A stretch of 64,000 nt of DNA from Liolophura sinensis (taxonomy: Eukaryota > Mollusca > Polyplacophora > Chitonida > Chitonidae). Shown here piece by piece: positions 48,301 through 57,105 of the stretch. The notes beneath the pieces are model-generated. The model was not told the origin of the DNA. It saw nothing but the letters and a program-made list of their open reading frames with translations, and did no database searches. Location of the stretch: contig NC_088302.1 in assembly GCF_032854445.1 (NCBI RefSeq), positions 41,916,191 through 41,980,190 on the forward strand, given 5' to 3'. Every line of letters begins with the position of its first letter. Position 1 is the first letter of the stretch. A program made the translations under genes and the position numbers.

Positions 48301-49560
48301 GGTGGGAGGGAACTGGGCAGGGCCTGCAGGAATACCAGCAATCATCAGCAATTTGCAGGCAGATCTTCCAACTTGACCCAGCGACTGCATTGGTGAAAGG
48401 CTCCTCTGTCATTGCACCATGCTGGTGTGCTAACCCCCTCGGCCACGGAGGCCTCTGAGCTGTGGAGATAATCTGTATGTCAAACGTTGGAAGTTCATCA
48501 GTTGTTTGCTAAAGAATGATGGTTAACTTTATGCCCTTCAGTTTTCTTCACCTGGAAACTGATAGTTGTGTTAAACACTAGTCAGTTCAACAATCATGGT
48601 GACATATCAACAGGTCTGCAACAGGGAACAGTTGTCAAGGAAGTTTTATTCTTTTAATTACAAGAACTCAAAACAGTGGATGAACACACAAGATTTGATA
48701 CATACTATAAGACTCGCTGACCCTTCTAGAAAGCATAAGGTGTGGTAGAAGTTGCTTTTTAAGCTTTTATTACTGATTCGTTCTAAGCTTTTTGGAGAAT
48801 CCACTCATGTTACTGGAGAATCCACTCATGTCACTGAAGAATTCACTGATGTTGTTGAACACACTTATGTTACTGAAGAATCCACTTATGTTACTGAAGA
48901 ATTCACTTATGTTACTGAAGAATTCACTAATGTTATTGAACACACTTATGTTACTGAAGAATTCACTTATGTTACTGAAGAATCCACTTATGTTACTGAA
49001 GAATTCACTTATGTTAGTGAAGAATTCCCTAATGTTACTGAAGAATCCACTTATGTTACTGAAGAATTCACTTATGTTACTGAAGAATCCAATTATGTTA
49101 CTGAAGAATCCACTTATGTTACTGAAGAATTCACTTATGTTACTGAAGAATTCACTAATGTTACTGAAGAATTCACTTATGTTACTGAAGAATTCACTAA
49201 TGTTACTGAAGAATTCACTTATGTTACTGAAGAATCCACTTATTTTATTGGAGAGTTTTGTCTTATTTTCTTTGCAGAAAGTTTGTCTTCTTCACATTGC
49301 ACAAGTACAATGACAACAGACCAAGATCTCTGTGTAAAACAGCTGCTTGTGCTAATGGGCTGACAGAAAATGGCTGTCATGAGAAGAGAGACGATAGCAG
49401 TGGGTGTTCCCTGAAGAAAACCCGCTTGGAGAATGATGCTCATATGCTGTGTGTGAAGGAGGTGGACTCCGTATGTCAAACAGAAATGTTGTCCTCTGAC
49501 TCAGAACAGTGTCGCCATGCGCAGCGCTATGTGAACTGGATCAAAAAAGTCTACCTCTAG
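42325..49560 (+). CDS. PTAR1: Protein prenyltransferase alpha subunit repeat-containing 1
   Basis: PTAR1 is the alpha subunit of geranylgeranyltransferase type III, which with RabGGTase beta modifies the Golgi SNARE YKT6. Exons are 42325-42395, 43687-43856, 45065-45140, 45637-45741, 46172-46496, 47436-47662 and 49278-49560 (1257 nt, 418 residues). All borders are GT-AG with matching phases. The ATG has A at -3 and G at +4. PPTA repeats appear in order: ECATVWNIRKELV, KSPETYSHRKWLL, SNYNAWSHRIWVV, SDHSGFHYRQFLL and GHEALWYHRKFVF. The middle two match human PTAR1 almost exactly (YPSNYNAWSHRIWV; HVSDHSGFHYRQFLL). Exon 46172-46496 holds an unusual His/Asn-rich insert, SHSVNHGSHNVNHSNH. The end NWIKKVYL replaces the human KWLVTLSQ. 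A minisatellite fills the last intron. Confidence 0.96.
43068..43424 (-). other. Unassigned open frame inside PTAR1 intron 1
   Basis: The minus strand is open for 119 codons. Composition is protein-like over the stretch containing AHYHIWHLRPGVLLRQHNKY and SEDALTLALAEVCSAKGG, ending in a stop at about 43065. A TATCTTGATACAG acceptor-like site lies at about 43370, near residue 20 of the frame. Local GC is higher than in the surrounding intron. I do not recognise the family. It could be a nested gene exon, a processed fragment or a mobile-element piece. Confidence 0.3.
44880..44955 (-). mobile_element. Core-SINE fragment in PTAR1 intron
   Basis: Reads TTGACTGGTGTTTTACGCAG, TACTCAAGAATATTCACTTA and CAGTGACCAGCATTATGGTG. 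It lies about 110 bases before exon 45065-45140. Confidence 0.7.
46976..46993 (+). repeat. Run of 18 G in PTAR1 intron
   Basis: An uninterrupted G18 tract on the coding strand of an intron, able in principle to form a G-quadruplex. It is the longest G run in the window and its length may be inaccurate in any assembly. Confidence 0.9.
47143..47325 (+). mobile_element. Core-SINE with remnant of tRNA-like head
   Basis: Starts within the tRNA-like part (GCGCAATGACCTGGAACCCC, CATCAATGCAGTCGCTGTC). It continues through the core (GGTTGTGGGTTTCC, CCTCCATAATGCTGGACGCT, GGGAAATATTCTTGAGTGCG) to TAAAACACTAATCAAATAAA. It lies in the PTAR1 intron before exon 47436-47662. Confidence 0.85.
48221..48452 (-). 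mobile_element. Near full-length core-SINE with Pol III head
   Basis: On the minus strand it begins CCTCCGTGGCCGAGGGGGTT AGCAC, a tRNA-like A-box region. CAATGACAGAGGAGCC and AATGCAGTCGCTGGGTCAAG (degenerate B-box) follow, then the core and a poly-AT tail near 48221. It lies in PTAR1 intron 6, about 340 bases upstream of the 21-bp array. Confidence 0.88.
48792..49243 (+). repeat. 21-bp minisatellite at the end of PTAR1 intron 6
   Basis: About 21 units of GTTACTGAAGAATTCACTTA-T type repeat every 21 bases. Variants are GAATCCACT, GAATTCACT and a few shorter TTGAACACA units. The array stops about 35 bases before the acceptor of the last exon (49278). Since 21 is a multiple of three, two frames stay open, giving heptapeptide runs (TEEFTYV). 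The open frame continues into the last exon but in the wrong phase, so the array is intronic and not coding. Confidence 0.93.
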
Positions 49561-49789
49561 TCAGACGAACATCTGTCGTTTGGACTATTGTATGTAACAC
49601 TGTGTTTGGATACCATGTAATTATTCTCTTTTATAGTGCTTATATCAGCCATATGATTTACAATAGCTTCTGCAGTTTTCATTCCTGAGTCTTCCATAGA
49701 TACACAGGTATTATACTCACTGTGATGTCAACATCCGCACATTAGAGAAACGGTCAGCAGGAAAGAATTCTGTGGGTGTTAACAAGGTT

Positions 49790-51030
49790 ATTTGGAAAGA
49801 CTTTTAAAGTGTTATAATGGTTAACTTGATGGGCTTTTATAATGTTAAAATGGTCAATTGGAAGAGCTATTATGTTAAAATGCTCAAGTGAGAAGGCTTT
49901 GTAATGTTAAAATGGTGAGCTGGAGGGTTTTTTGTAGCAGCAAAATGGTCCACTCGAATGGCTTTTATACTTATAAAAAAGCCAACTGGAGGGGCTTTTA
50001 TTCTGGTGGAATGGTCAGCTGGAGAGTCTTTTGTGGTGATAAAATGGAAAGGTTGTTATAGTATGTAAATAATAAGATGGAAGGTTTTTCATGGGTGTCA
50101 GGGGTGAACTGGAATGCCTTTTATAAAGATGCATGTATTATGATATGATGTCTATATTAGCACATCATAGGACATGCAGGGTTGGTTTTTACCACAGATA
50201 CATATATGTAGCAGGTCAACTGGACTTCTTTGGGTGTTAAAACAGTTACGGGGAAAGACTTTTATATTGTGAAAACAATTTATAACGAGAAGGACTTTTA
50301 TAATGTTAAAATGGTCAGCTTGAGGGGGTTTTTATATTGTTAAAATGGTCAGCTAGGGGGGTTTTTAGAATGTTGAATGGTCAGCTTGAGGGGGTTTTTA
50401 TATTGTTAAAATGGTCAGCTAGGGGGGTTTTTAGAATGTTGAATGGTCAGCTTGAGGGGGTTTTTATATTGTTAAAATGGTCAGCTAGGGGGGTTTTTAG
50501 AATGTTGAATGGTCAGCTTGAGGGGTTTTTTATATTGTTAAAATGGTCAGCTAGGGGGGGTTTTAGAATGTTGAATGGTCAGCTTGAGGGGGTTTTTATA
50601 TTGTTAAAATGGTCAGCTAGTGGGGGGCGTTTAGAATGTTGAATGGTCAACTTGAGGGGGTTTTTATAATGTTTAAATGGTCAGCTGAAAGGACTTTTGA
50701 GGAAAAACAGGGTTGGCTTTTAATGAAGGATCAGCTGACTGACCTTTAAGATCAGACAAGTGATCAGCTTGCTGTGCTTTGGCAGTGGAGATCAGAATGG
50801 GGTGGGCATTTACTTCATAGACATGGTTGCATGGCTATGGTTTCACCAGACTAATAGATAGTGGGCTTGGCTTTGACAGCAAATAATGTAAATGACCAAC
50901 TGTAGGGGCTTTTCCAGAAGATAAATTATTAACTTGGGGGGTGGGGGATGGGGAATTTTTAACAGCTGAGAAAATGATTCTAGGAGTGGGGCTTCAAGAC
51001 AGTTGATAAATGGTCAGCTGGTAGGGATAC
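49790..51030. repeat. Degenerate ~33-bp minisatellite with a 66-bp higher-order core
   Basis: Variants of AATGGTCAGCTTGAGGGG and GTTTTTATATTGTTAAA recur throughout. From 50337 to 50660 they are arranged as precise 66-bp dimers: AATGGTCAGCTAGGGGGG and TTTTTAGAATGTTG, then AATGGTCAGCTTGAGGGGG and TTTTTATATTGTTAA. About five near-identical dimers are flanked on both sides by decayed single units. This is the layout expected of homogenisation in the middle and decay at the edges. The runs of G lie on the strand transcribed with PTAR1. Confidence 0.88.
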
Positions 51031-52960
51031 TTCTTATCACAGTTGGTGGGGGGGGGGGGATGCCTTCACTTTCATGTACACGGTTATAGCACTACAACAT
51101 CATGTGCTACATGTATTCACTGTCACATTAACCATGACATCAGATCGAACCTGACCTGGAATATCCTACAGGAACAAGCCTTTTGAGCAGTATGTCCAGG
51201 CAGTCTTTCAAAAGATTATTTATTTGTTTATTTGACAAGGGATGGCACCATACTTTGAATATTTCACCTCTGTGTATTAAAGCGTTCTCATTGGTCAAGG
51301 ATAGAGAGGTGGGTGCAATACTAATGAAGGCCTTATAATGGGTTAGTGCTATGTCTGAGTGAAGTTCTTTAACAGTATACATCAACCACCACTTTCACCA
51401 AACATTATAAAGAGAGTTTTCTCCAAGTCCTAGCTCTATTATAGCTTTAAGAGGAGATGTCATGAACATGGGAAAAGCTATGTATGAGAAACCCTTAGTG
51501 TGTTTTCCCGGGTAGACGCTATTAGTGAGTCACCCTCAAGGTCACATGAGATTTTGTAGGAGATCCAGTACATGTTCACTCCTTATTAGATGTGCAAATG
51601 ACATGTACTTGTATGTAAATATGTGTTCAGCGATCAGTTTCTTCATCTTGATGTTTTATACATAGGTATGGGCCTAGAAAACAGAAAAAAAACCCACTGT
51701 CACTGTGTATCTACATGTTTGTGTACTTTAGGTGTGTTATGGACATGTTTCCATTACTCCACATTCACAGCTGTTTGTCAACTCAGGAAATTGTCTCCCT
51801 AGGTTCTTGCCTATTACACTGTGATAGAGGAGGCAATTGGCATATACAGTACATACATTTGGCATGGACGTTTAATCATGGAAGGTTTGGGACCAAGGCA
51901 AGAGCAGACTTGATTGTGTAGCAACTCAATAAACTAAGCGCAATATGCAAGTGAGTTCTTGATTTGTAACATCATGTTGAATATTATTATAATTAAATGT
52001 ATTATGGTTATTATTGAAAGTTATGAACATAAAGTCACACAATCAACTATGCACAGATTGGTGAAGATTGATCATAGATATTTATTTTGTTTAATAGACT
52101 TCAATATTATGACTACTTGTGGGCAATTTTAGACCTAACAGAGAAGCACTTGTAATCCTATGATGTACTAAATTCTGTTCTCACTATAGCCCAATTAAAA
52201 ACACAGTCAGGGAGTTGCCGGTTGAAAATGATATTAATTCAATAGCCAAAAGGTTTTTTTTGTCAGTTTGTAAGCATTATCTGATTATCAAAAGCTTTTT
52301 CTCTTGTACCAAGTTGCAAATAAGTATGACGAACTGTTTTGAGATAAGTCCGGAAATAAGTCTGATGGAAACATACTGACGGACGGGGTGTAAACATATA
52401 GAGCCTTCGGATACCGATAATAGAGTAACGAAGGCCATGTACACACGTCCATAATGTTTCATGTTGACTGTAGGCCTATTCATAAACAAACTTTCACTTG
52501 GATGACTTGATCTTAAGCATTGTGGTTAACTGTAAGTTACACAGTCATGATGAAATTAGGTCCATTCATTTACGAAAGAAAATTCCAGTACCAGAAAACA
52601 AAACCGACCTGTTGGCTTAAACCCCTTATTTGCAGCTACTAAACGGTATATCATAACCCACATGGAATGGAATGTGACACATAGTAAATTGAGTTGTATA
52701 TGGAAATAGATTCTGGAAATGTTCCATGAGGGCTTACGCTGGTTGTATTGATTTTAATATCGTATCTGTTTACTAAAGCAGAGAAAAGAACAATGTTACA
52801 ATGTATATTAAAGTTTCCAACCATCAATCTTGTGATTTGTAGTTGTGCCTGTACATATTGCTGACATGTTTTAAGCGAACTCCTGTGCCACAATCTTGTA
52901 TTTTTACGGATATTATGCGACTCCAAACTCTACGTTCGTGTTATATCTGTAATGATATAC

Positions 52961-53186
52961 TTCTTTATTTATTTGACTAGCGTTCAACACCATTCGAGCA
53001 TTTTTCAGTCTAGGCTTATGGGTGGAGGAAACAAGAATGAACTACACTTTCGCCAAGTAACGGACAAACCTCTTGATTTAAAGCCGCAGAGGAAACGGCG
53101 AGAGCTGGATTCGAACACAGGACATCATTGATTAAAGACCTGATAGTCGTAGCAAACCATCGCTTGAACTTCTAAGCCAGGACTTT
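52961..53186 (-). mobile_element. tRNA-derived SINE of a second, different family
   Basis: On the minus strand a tRNA-like head (GGCTTAGAAGTTCAAGCGAT; B-box-like GTGTTCGAATCCAGC) is followed by CTCGCCGTTTCCTCTGCGGC, AAGAGGTTTGTCCGTTACTT and a GTCAAATAAATAAAG tail. The B box is nearly canonical. The body differs from the core-SINE, although the tail is similar. A possible relative is the TACAGGGCAAACCTCCTGAC stretch near 34820. Confidence 0.7.
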
Positions 53187-54230
53187 GCCCCTTGGAATGA
53201 AACCATGGAAACTTTGAAGCTAAGCAGGTAAATGTGCCCTAGTTTTGTCCACAGATTTACTAAATGTTTCCCAGGATCCCTTGCGTCTGATGATGATTGC
53301 ACACTGCGGGAGACCAGCAGGGGTGGTCAGGGATTGTGACAGTTGACAAATCCAATAAAAAAAAGCTCACGCTTCATGCATTGAGCGCTCAGTCGATCAG
53401 TCAGCTCCTGTTGTTCGAAAATGTTGAATTTTATGAACTATGTCTGTATGTAGGCCTACATGTACTCCACAACCGACGAGTTTATGAAAACGGAAATTTA
53501 AACTGTCTAGAGAATATCCAGCATTACACATGCAGGTCATGTTAAGTGGGTTCTGTTTTAACGGCAATCTGTGACAGATATAGGTAGCCTATAACTACAA
53601 AGCATTTCGCGTGAACAGCTATATCGGTATAGCAGCTTTTGTCAAGTTGCAGCTAAAATAACTTTCTCATTCATTCTGGTGTAATTTGAATGATTCTCTG
53701 TCAACCCCTGCTACAATTTCGTAAATAAAAGTACGCAAATTTCACTGATGAGTTCCTTCGAACAAAAATATCCATAAGGTTTTGTCGTGATGCAAGTTGT
53801 TTACAATAAACAACACTGCTGTCAAGATATACAGCCACATGAATGTAGGGAAATGGAATTCTTCAACAATTGGAGGACAGTTTCTATTGTAACGAAACGA
53901 CACGTACGTGGCAAACTTCAGTGGCCTTTTACAACAATCGGGTCTTTATAGCTGAATACATTTTAACCTGAACAGTTAAGAGATAACCGATTAAAGTGAG
54001 GCCTGCAGTGGAGCTCGCCACCTCACCTTGCCTGTTTGGCGTGGTTATGCTTGAGACAGTAGAGTTTTGGAAGTTTGTAGCAACTGTTGCTTGATATTTT
54101 CATGTTGCTTGATTTTAGGTGTGAAAGGTGTAGCGCGGAGTAGCAATTAACTCCAGATGTCATGCAGTGTAATGAAGCGCCGGGTGGGGCGGTAGGAGCG
54201 ACACCCTTATGTCACCTCGCAACCTATTAA

Positions 54231-54376
54231 ACCATTTATTTGATTGGTGTTTTACGTCGTACTCAAGAATATTTCACGTATACGACGGCGGCCAGCATTA
54301 CGGTGGGAGGAAACCGGGCAGAGCCCGGGGAAACCCACGACCATCCGCAGGTTGCTGAAAGACCGTCCCACGAACT
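54231..54376 (-). mobile_element. Core-SINE copy, well preserved
   Basis: Reads TTTGATTGGTGTTTTACGTC, GTACTCAAGAATATTTCACG, ACGGCGGCCAGCATTACGGT, GAGCCCGGGGAAACCCACGA and CCATCCGCAGGTTGCTG. It ends at GACCGTCCCACG without a tRNA head. An open frame runs from it into the reverse transcriptase relic by chance. Confidence 0.88.
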
Positions 54377-54536
54377 GGCGTGGGGTCATTTAGGTATATT
54401 AAATGTACTTTCTGTGGTATATAGCAGGGGCTGTGGAATATACATATCCACCTTCGCTGGATTAAAGGAAACCACACACTCCCAGATGGTACATCTTATC
54501 TGGGCCTATATTTGTACAAAGACCAAAACCGTTTTC

Positions 54537-54749
54537 TCTCGAAGACTTTACGGCAAGAGGGATACCTTCAATTTTAACATTGTAAATTATCCTCTCTTGG
54601 ACAATATACCGAAGGGCCCTGCATATGGCGTGTACATATCCTGTGTGTTATGTGACGATTTCAATCGACGTCACAAGTTATTACTGCAAAAACTAGTGTG
54701 CCAAGGTTATTCCATCAAACGCTGTGTTCACTCTAAGTTTCTTATGTTT
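54537..54749 (+). mobile_element. Reverse transcriptase C-terminal relic of a retroelement
   Basis: The frame reads RRLYGKRDTFNFNIVNYPLL then DNIPKGPAYGVYISCVLCDD, followed by DFNRRHKLLLQKLVCQGYSI and a stop. The pattern FNFxIVNxPxL…NIPxxPAYGVYIS followed by FNxRxxxLxxKLxxQGY is the C-terminal end of a reverse-transcriptase protein seen repeatedly in invertebrate genomes. A usual arginine-rich stretch between YIS and DFN is shortened to CVLCD, so this copy is degraded. Nothing upstream in frame belongs to it. The family was recalled from pattern, not searched. Confidence 0.6.
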
Positions 54750-55226
54750 TAAAATTAGTATAATTCTCTTGTAAGTGAATATGGGCAGACAGTCCAGAAA
54801 GTCACGCTGCTTCATGGTTGTGTCTAATTTCACTTAACCGGGTGTTAGAGGTTGTATATTCATGGTGTTGAATTAGATGTATAAATAGTGACAATCAAAG
54901 CGCAACTGAGATATTTTATTATCGGTAACTTGTACACACCATCAAACACGATTTGAATACTGATTTCACTCATTTGCCATGGACACACCTTGCGCCTTTT
55001 CTTGTTCTGTACACTGAACAACTCTTCTTCCAGGGGAATAAGCCGACTGTCGAGTGGATAAGGTGCGCGCCTCCCTTCTGGGTACGTCACATGTGGGAAA
55101 GTTCATCAACAATTTGCCAAAAAGTCAATAGTTTACACCAAGAAATCCGCTTTTCCGCACTTTTTGAAAAATTCTCTACACTTTTAAACAACAATCAAAT
55201 AAATGAGTGTATTTTCCGCTAGCTGT

Positions 55227-57105
55227 TTAAGCCTCATCTTCCTCTTCGTCAAACGCGCCCTGCTCCTCAGCCGTGGCGTCTTGGTACTGCTGGTACTCGG
55301 ACACCAAGTCGTTCATGTTTGACTCTGAACTCCATCTCGTTCATACTCTCACCGGTGTACCAATGAAGGAAAGCCCTGCGTCGGAACATGGCGATTTGAT
55401 CGGAAATTCGTTTGAACATCTCTTGGATTGCTGTGCTGCTCCCAAGGAACGTTGCGCACATCTTCAGACTACGTGGAAGAACATCGCAGTAAGCGGGCTT
55501 GAAGCTGTCCACGAAGTAGCCTCTGTTCTTGTTCTGTACATTCAACAACTCTTCTTCCACTTCTTTCATAGACAAAACGACCATGGGACATGGCGGCTAC
55601 AGTCAGGTAACGGACGTGACGCGGATCGCAGGTGACCATCATGTTTTTGGCATCAAATATGTACTGGGTAAATTCTGGCATGGTCAGTGCTCTGTGTTGC
55701 TAACCAATGAGAGATATAAGACGGGTGAATCCAGAAATGAAGAAGCGGAGACGAGGGAAGGGTACCTTGTTGACAGCCAGTTTACGGAGATCACCGTTGA
55801 GTTGACCGGGGAATCGGAGACAGGTGGTCACATCGGATTTTACGAGTGAGACCAGACGGTTCTAGTCACCATATGTTGGGGTTGTTAGCTTCAATGTTTG
55901 GCTACAAATGTTGTAGAGAGCTTCGTTGTCGATACAGCACGTCTCATTGGTGTTCTCGACCAGCTGATGGGACGATATGGTGGCATTGTAGGGCTTCATA
56001 ACTCCATCGGAGTCCTGTGGAATGAATATGTCGGAACAATAAACGCTGGTGATGAAGTTCCCAAAACAGAGTGTACAAGAGCATCTCAAAAATTCCCACT
56101 CAGAGGCTGGAAACCTTTTGGAGATGAAGGTTTGAAAAGCACACATGTTAGCCACAAATCCGGCAACTTTAGCACCCAAAACATCTGCACACCCTGCCAT
56201 TATATGCGCTGCAGTGAGAGATTTAACTAAGAAAAGCACGCAAAAGGCGTAACTCCTTTCACTCAAAGTATCAGCATACCTCCTCGTTCAATCATATCAT
56301 ACGCGATGTTCATGCAGCGAACAGCCTTTTTGTTGTTGTACAAAGTGGCAGTTCGACCATTATAACATGCCAGTTTCCAGTTCACCGCAGCAGAGTATAC
56401 CGTTCATATAATACTTGTAGAAAACTTTGGCCCTGTTTTTTTACATAATTAAGTGACGTTTTGGACTGATGTGTCAGTGGCAAGTCAGTGAACTTGTGCT
56501 TTGAAATCCGAAGCTGACTGGCTGACAGATAGGACATCAAGGCTGATAATCTTTAGCTCAACAAAATTCTATATAGGTGCCACTCCATAATTCCCCAGGT
56601 AACACAATTAGAATTTTATGGCGTTTTTGTAGGCTGGGTTCAGCAGTTCCAAGGCCCATTAGGGGAGTTTCGAGTTCAAACACTTTTTTCGATGAAGGTA
56701 GAAAAAGTCCAACTGTATCAAGTGACCTGTCAAAAATGCTAGGCAACTATTTTTTATCACATGCACTACAACATGTGCTTCTGAAGAAAGTGTCACAAAA
56801 AGTAATTTTGAGTAGACGAATGATGGAGAAAAATGAGAATCTGAACGTTTGTGAACTTGACAAGCTCCTAAAGGAAACAGGTGCGATTTCGTTTCGTTGT
56901 AGTAGACGTCTCATAAGAGACGGCTTCCCAGAACTGAAAAACCGGGAAGATGAGATATTATGATGATATATTAAATGATGAGAATACTGCATATTAATCG
57001 GAGAAGTCTTTGTCTGAATGCCCGTGCCCACACAAGCCTTACACGTACCTTAGCACCGATCTGGTTGCCGTGTTGGCCTATTGGAAGGTGGACAATTTCT
57101 CTCAT
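55227..57105 (-). pseudogene. Beta-tubulin pseudogene, tandem copy
   Basis: Exon 1 (57105-57049) is intact in length: 19 codons, MREIVHLPIGQHGNQIGAK, followed by a GTACGT donor. The canonical sequence has IQAGQCG, so the nucleotide-contacting cysteine is histidine here. Exons 2 and 3 (about 155 codons) are missing. The last exon (56014-55227) keeps its acceptor (TTCATTCCACAG) and reads [20 protein letters not shown], but it has a TAG at 55864-55862 where the intact gene has a Leu codon. A 1-base insertion lies near 55578, there are in-frame losses, and an 8-base deletion near 55321 shifts the frame. The C-terminal tail, in a shifted frame, ends FDEEEDEA. Kept introns show a DNA-level duplication, not retroposition. 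Confidence 0.92.
56577..56963 (+). other. Unassigned open frame within the tubulin pseudogene
   Basis: 128 codons are open on the plus strand in the space where pseudogene exons 2 and 3 should be. The frame includes SRRMMEKNENLNVCELDKLL and KETGAISFRCSRRLIRDGFP. Composition is not obviously coding and no family is recognised. It could be part of DNA that replaced the lost exons, or chance. Confidence 0.2.

Larger units (their letters stand above)
49561..55226. other. Intergenic region between PTAR1 and the tubulin pseudogene
   Basis: The first part is presumably PTAR1 3' UTR; an AATAAA occurs only far downstream at 51928-51933. The region holds the G-rich minisatellite, two SINEs of different families and a reverse transcriptase relic. 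I recognise no host gene in it. A TTTATTTGACAAGGG … AATATTTCACCTCTG core-SINE relic lies at 51219-51272. Confidence 0.55.

Noticed and set aside
48752-49363. 203-codon ORF with TEEFTYV heptapeptide repeats
   Set aside because: It is the intronic 21-bp minisatellite running into the last PTAR1 exon in the wrong frame. The exon's true frame is fixed by homology and by the acceptor at 49278.
30819-49560. U12-type introns, looked for because PDCD7 is a minor-spliceosome protein
   Set aside because: None of the 5' splice sites I defined matches RTATCCTT. All fit ordinary U2-type GT-AG introns.
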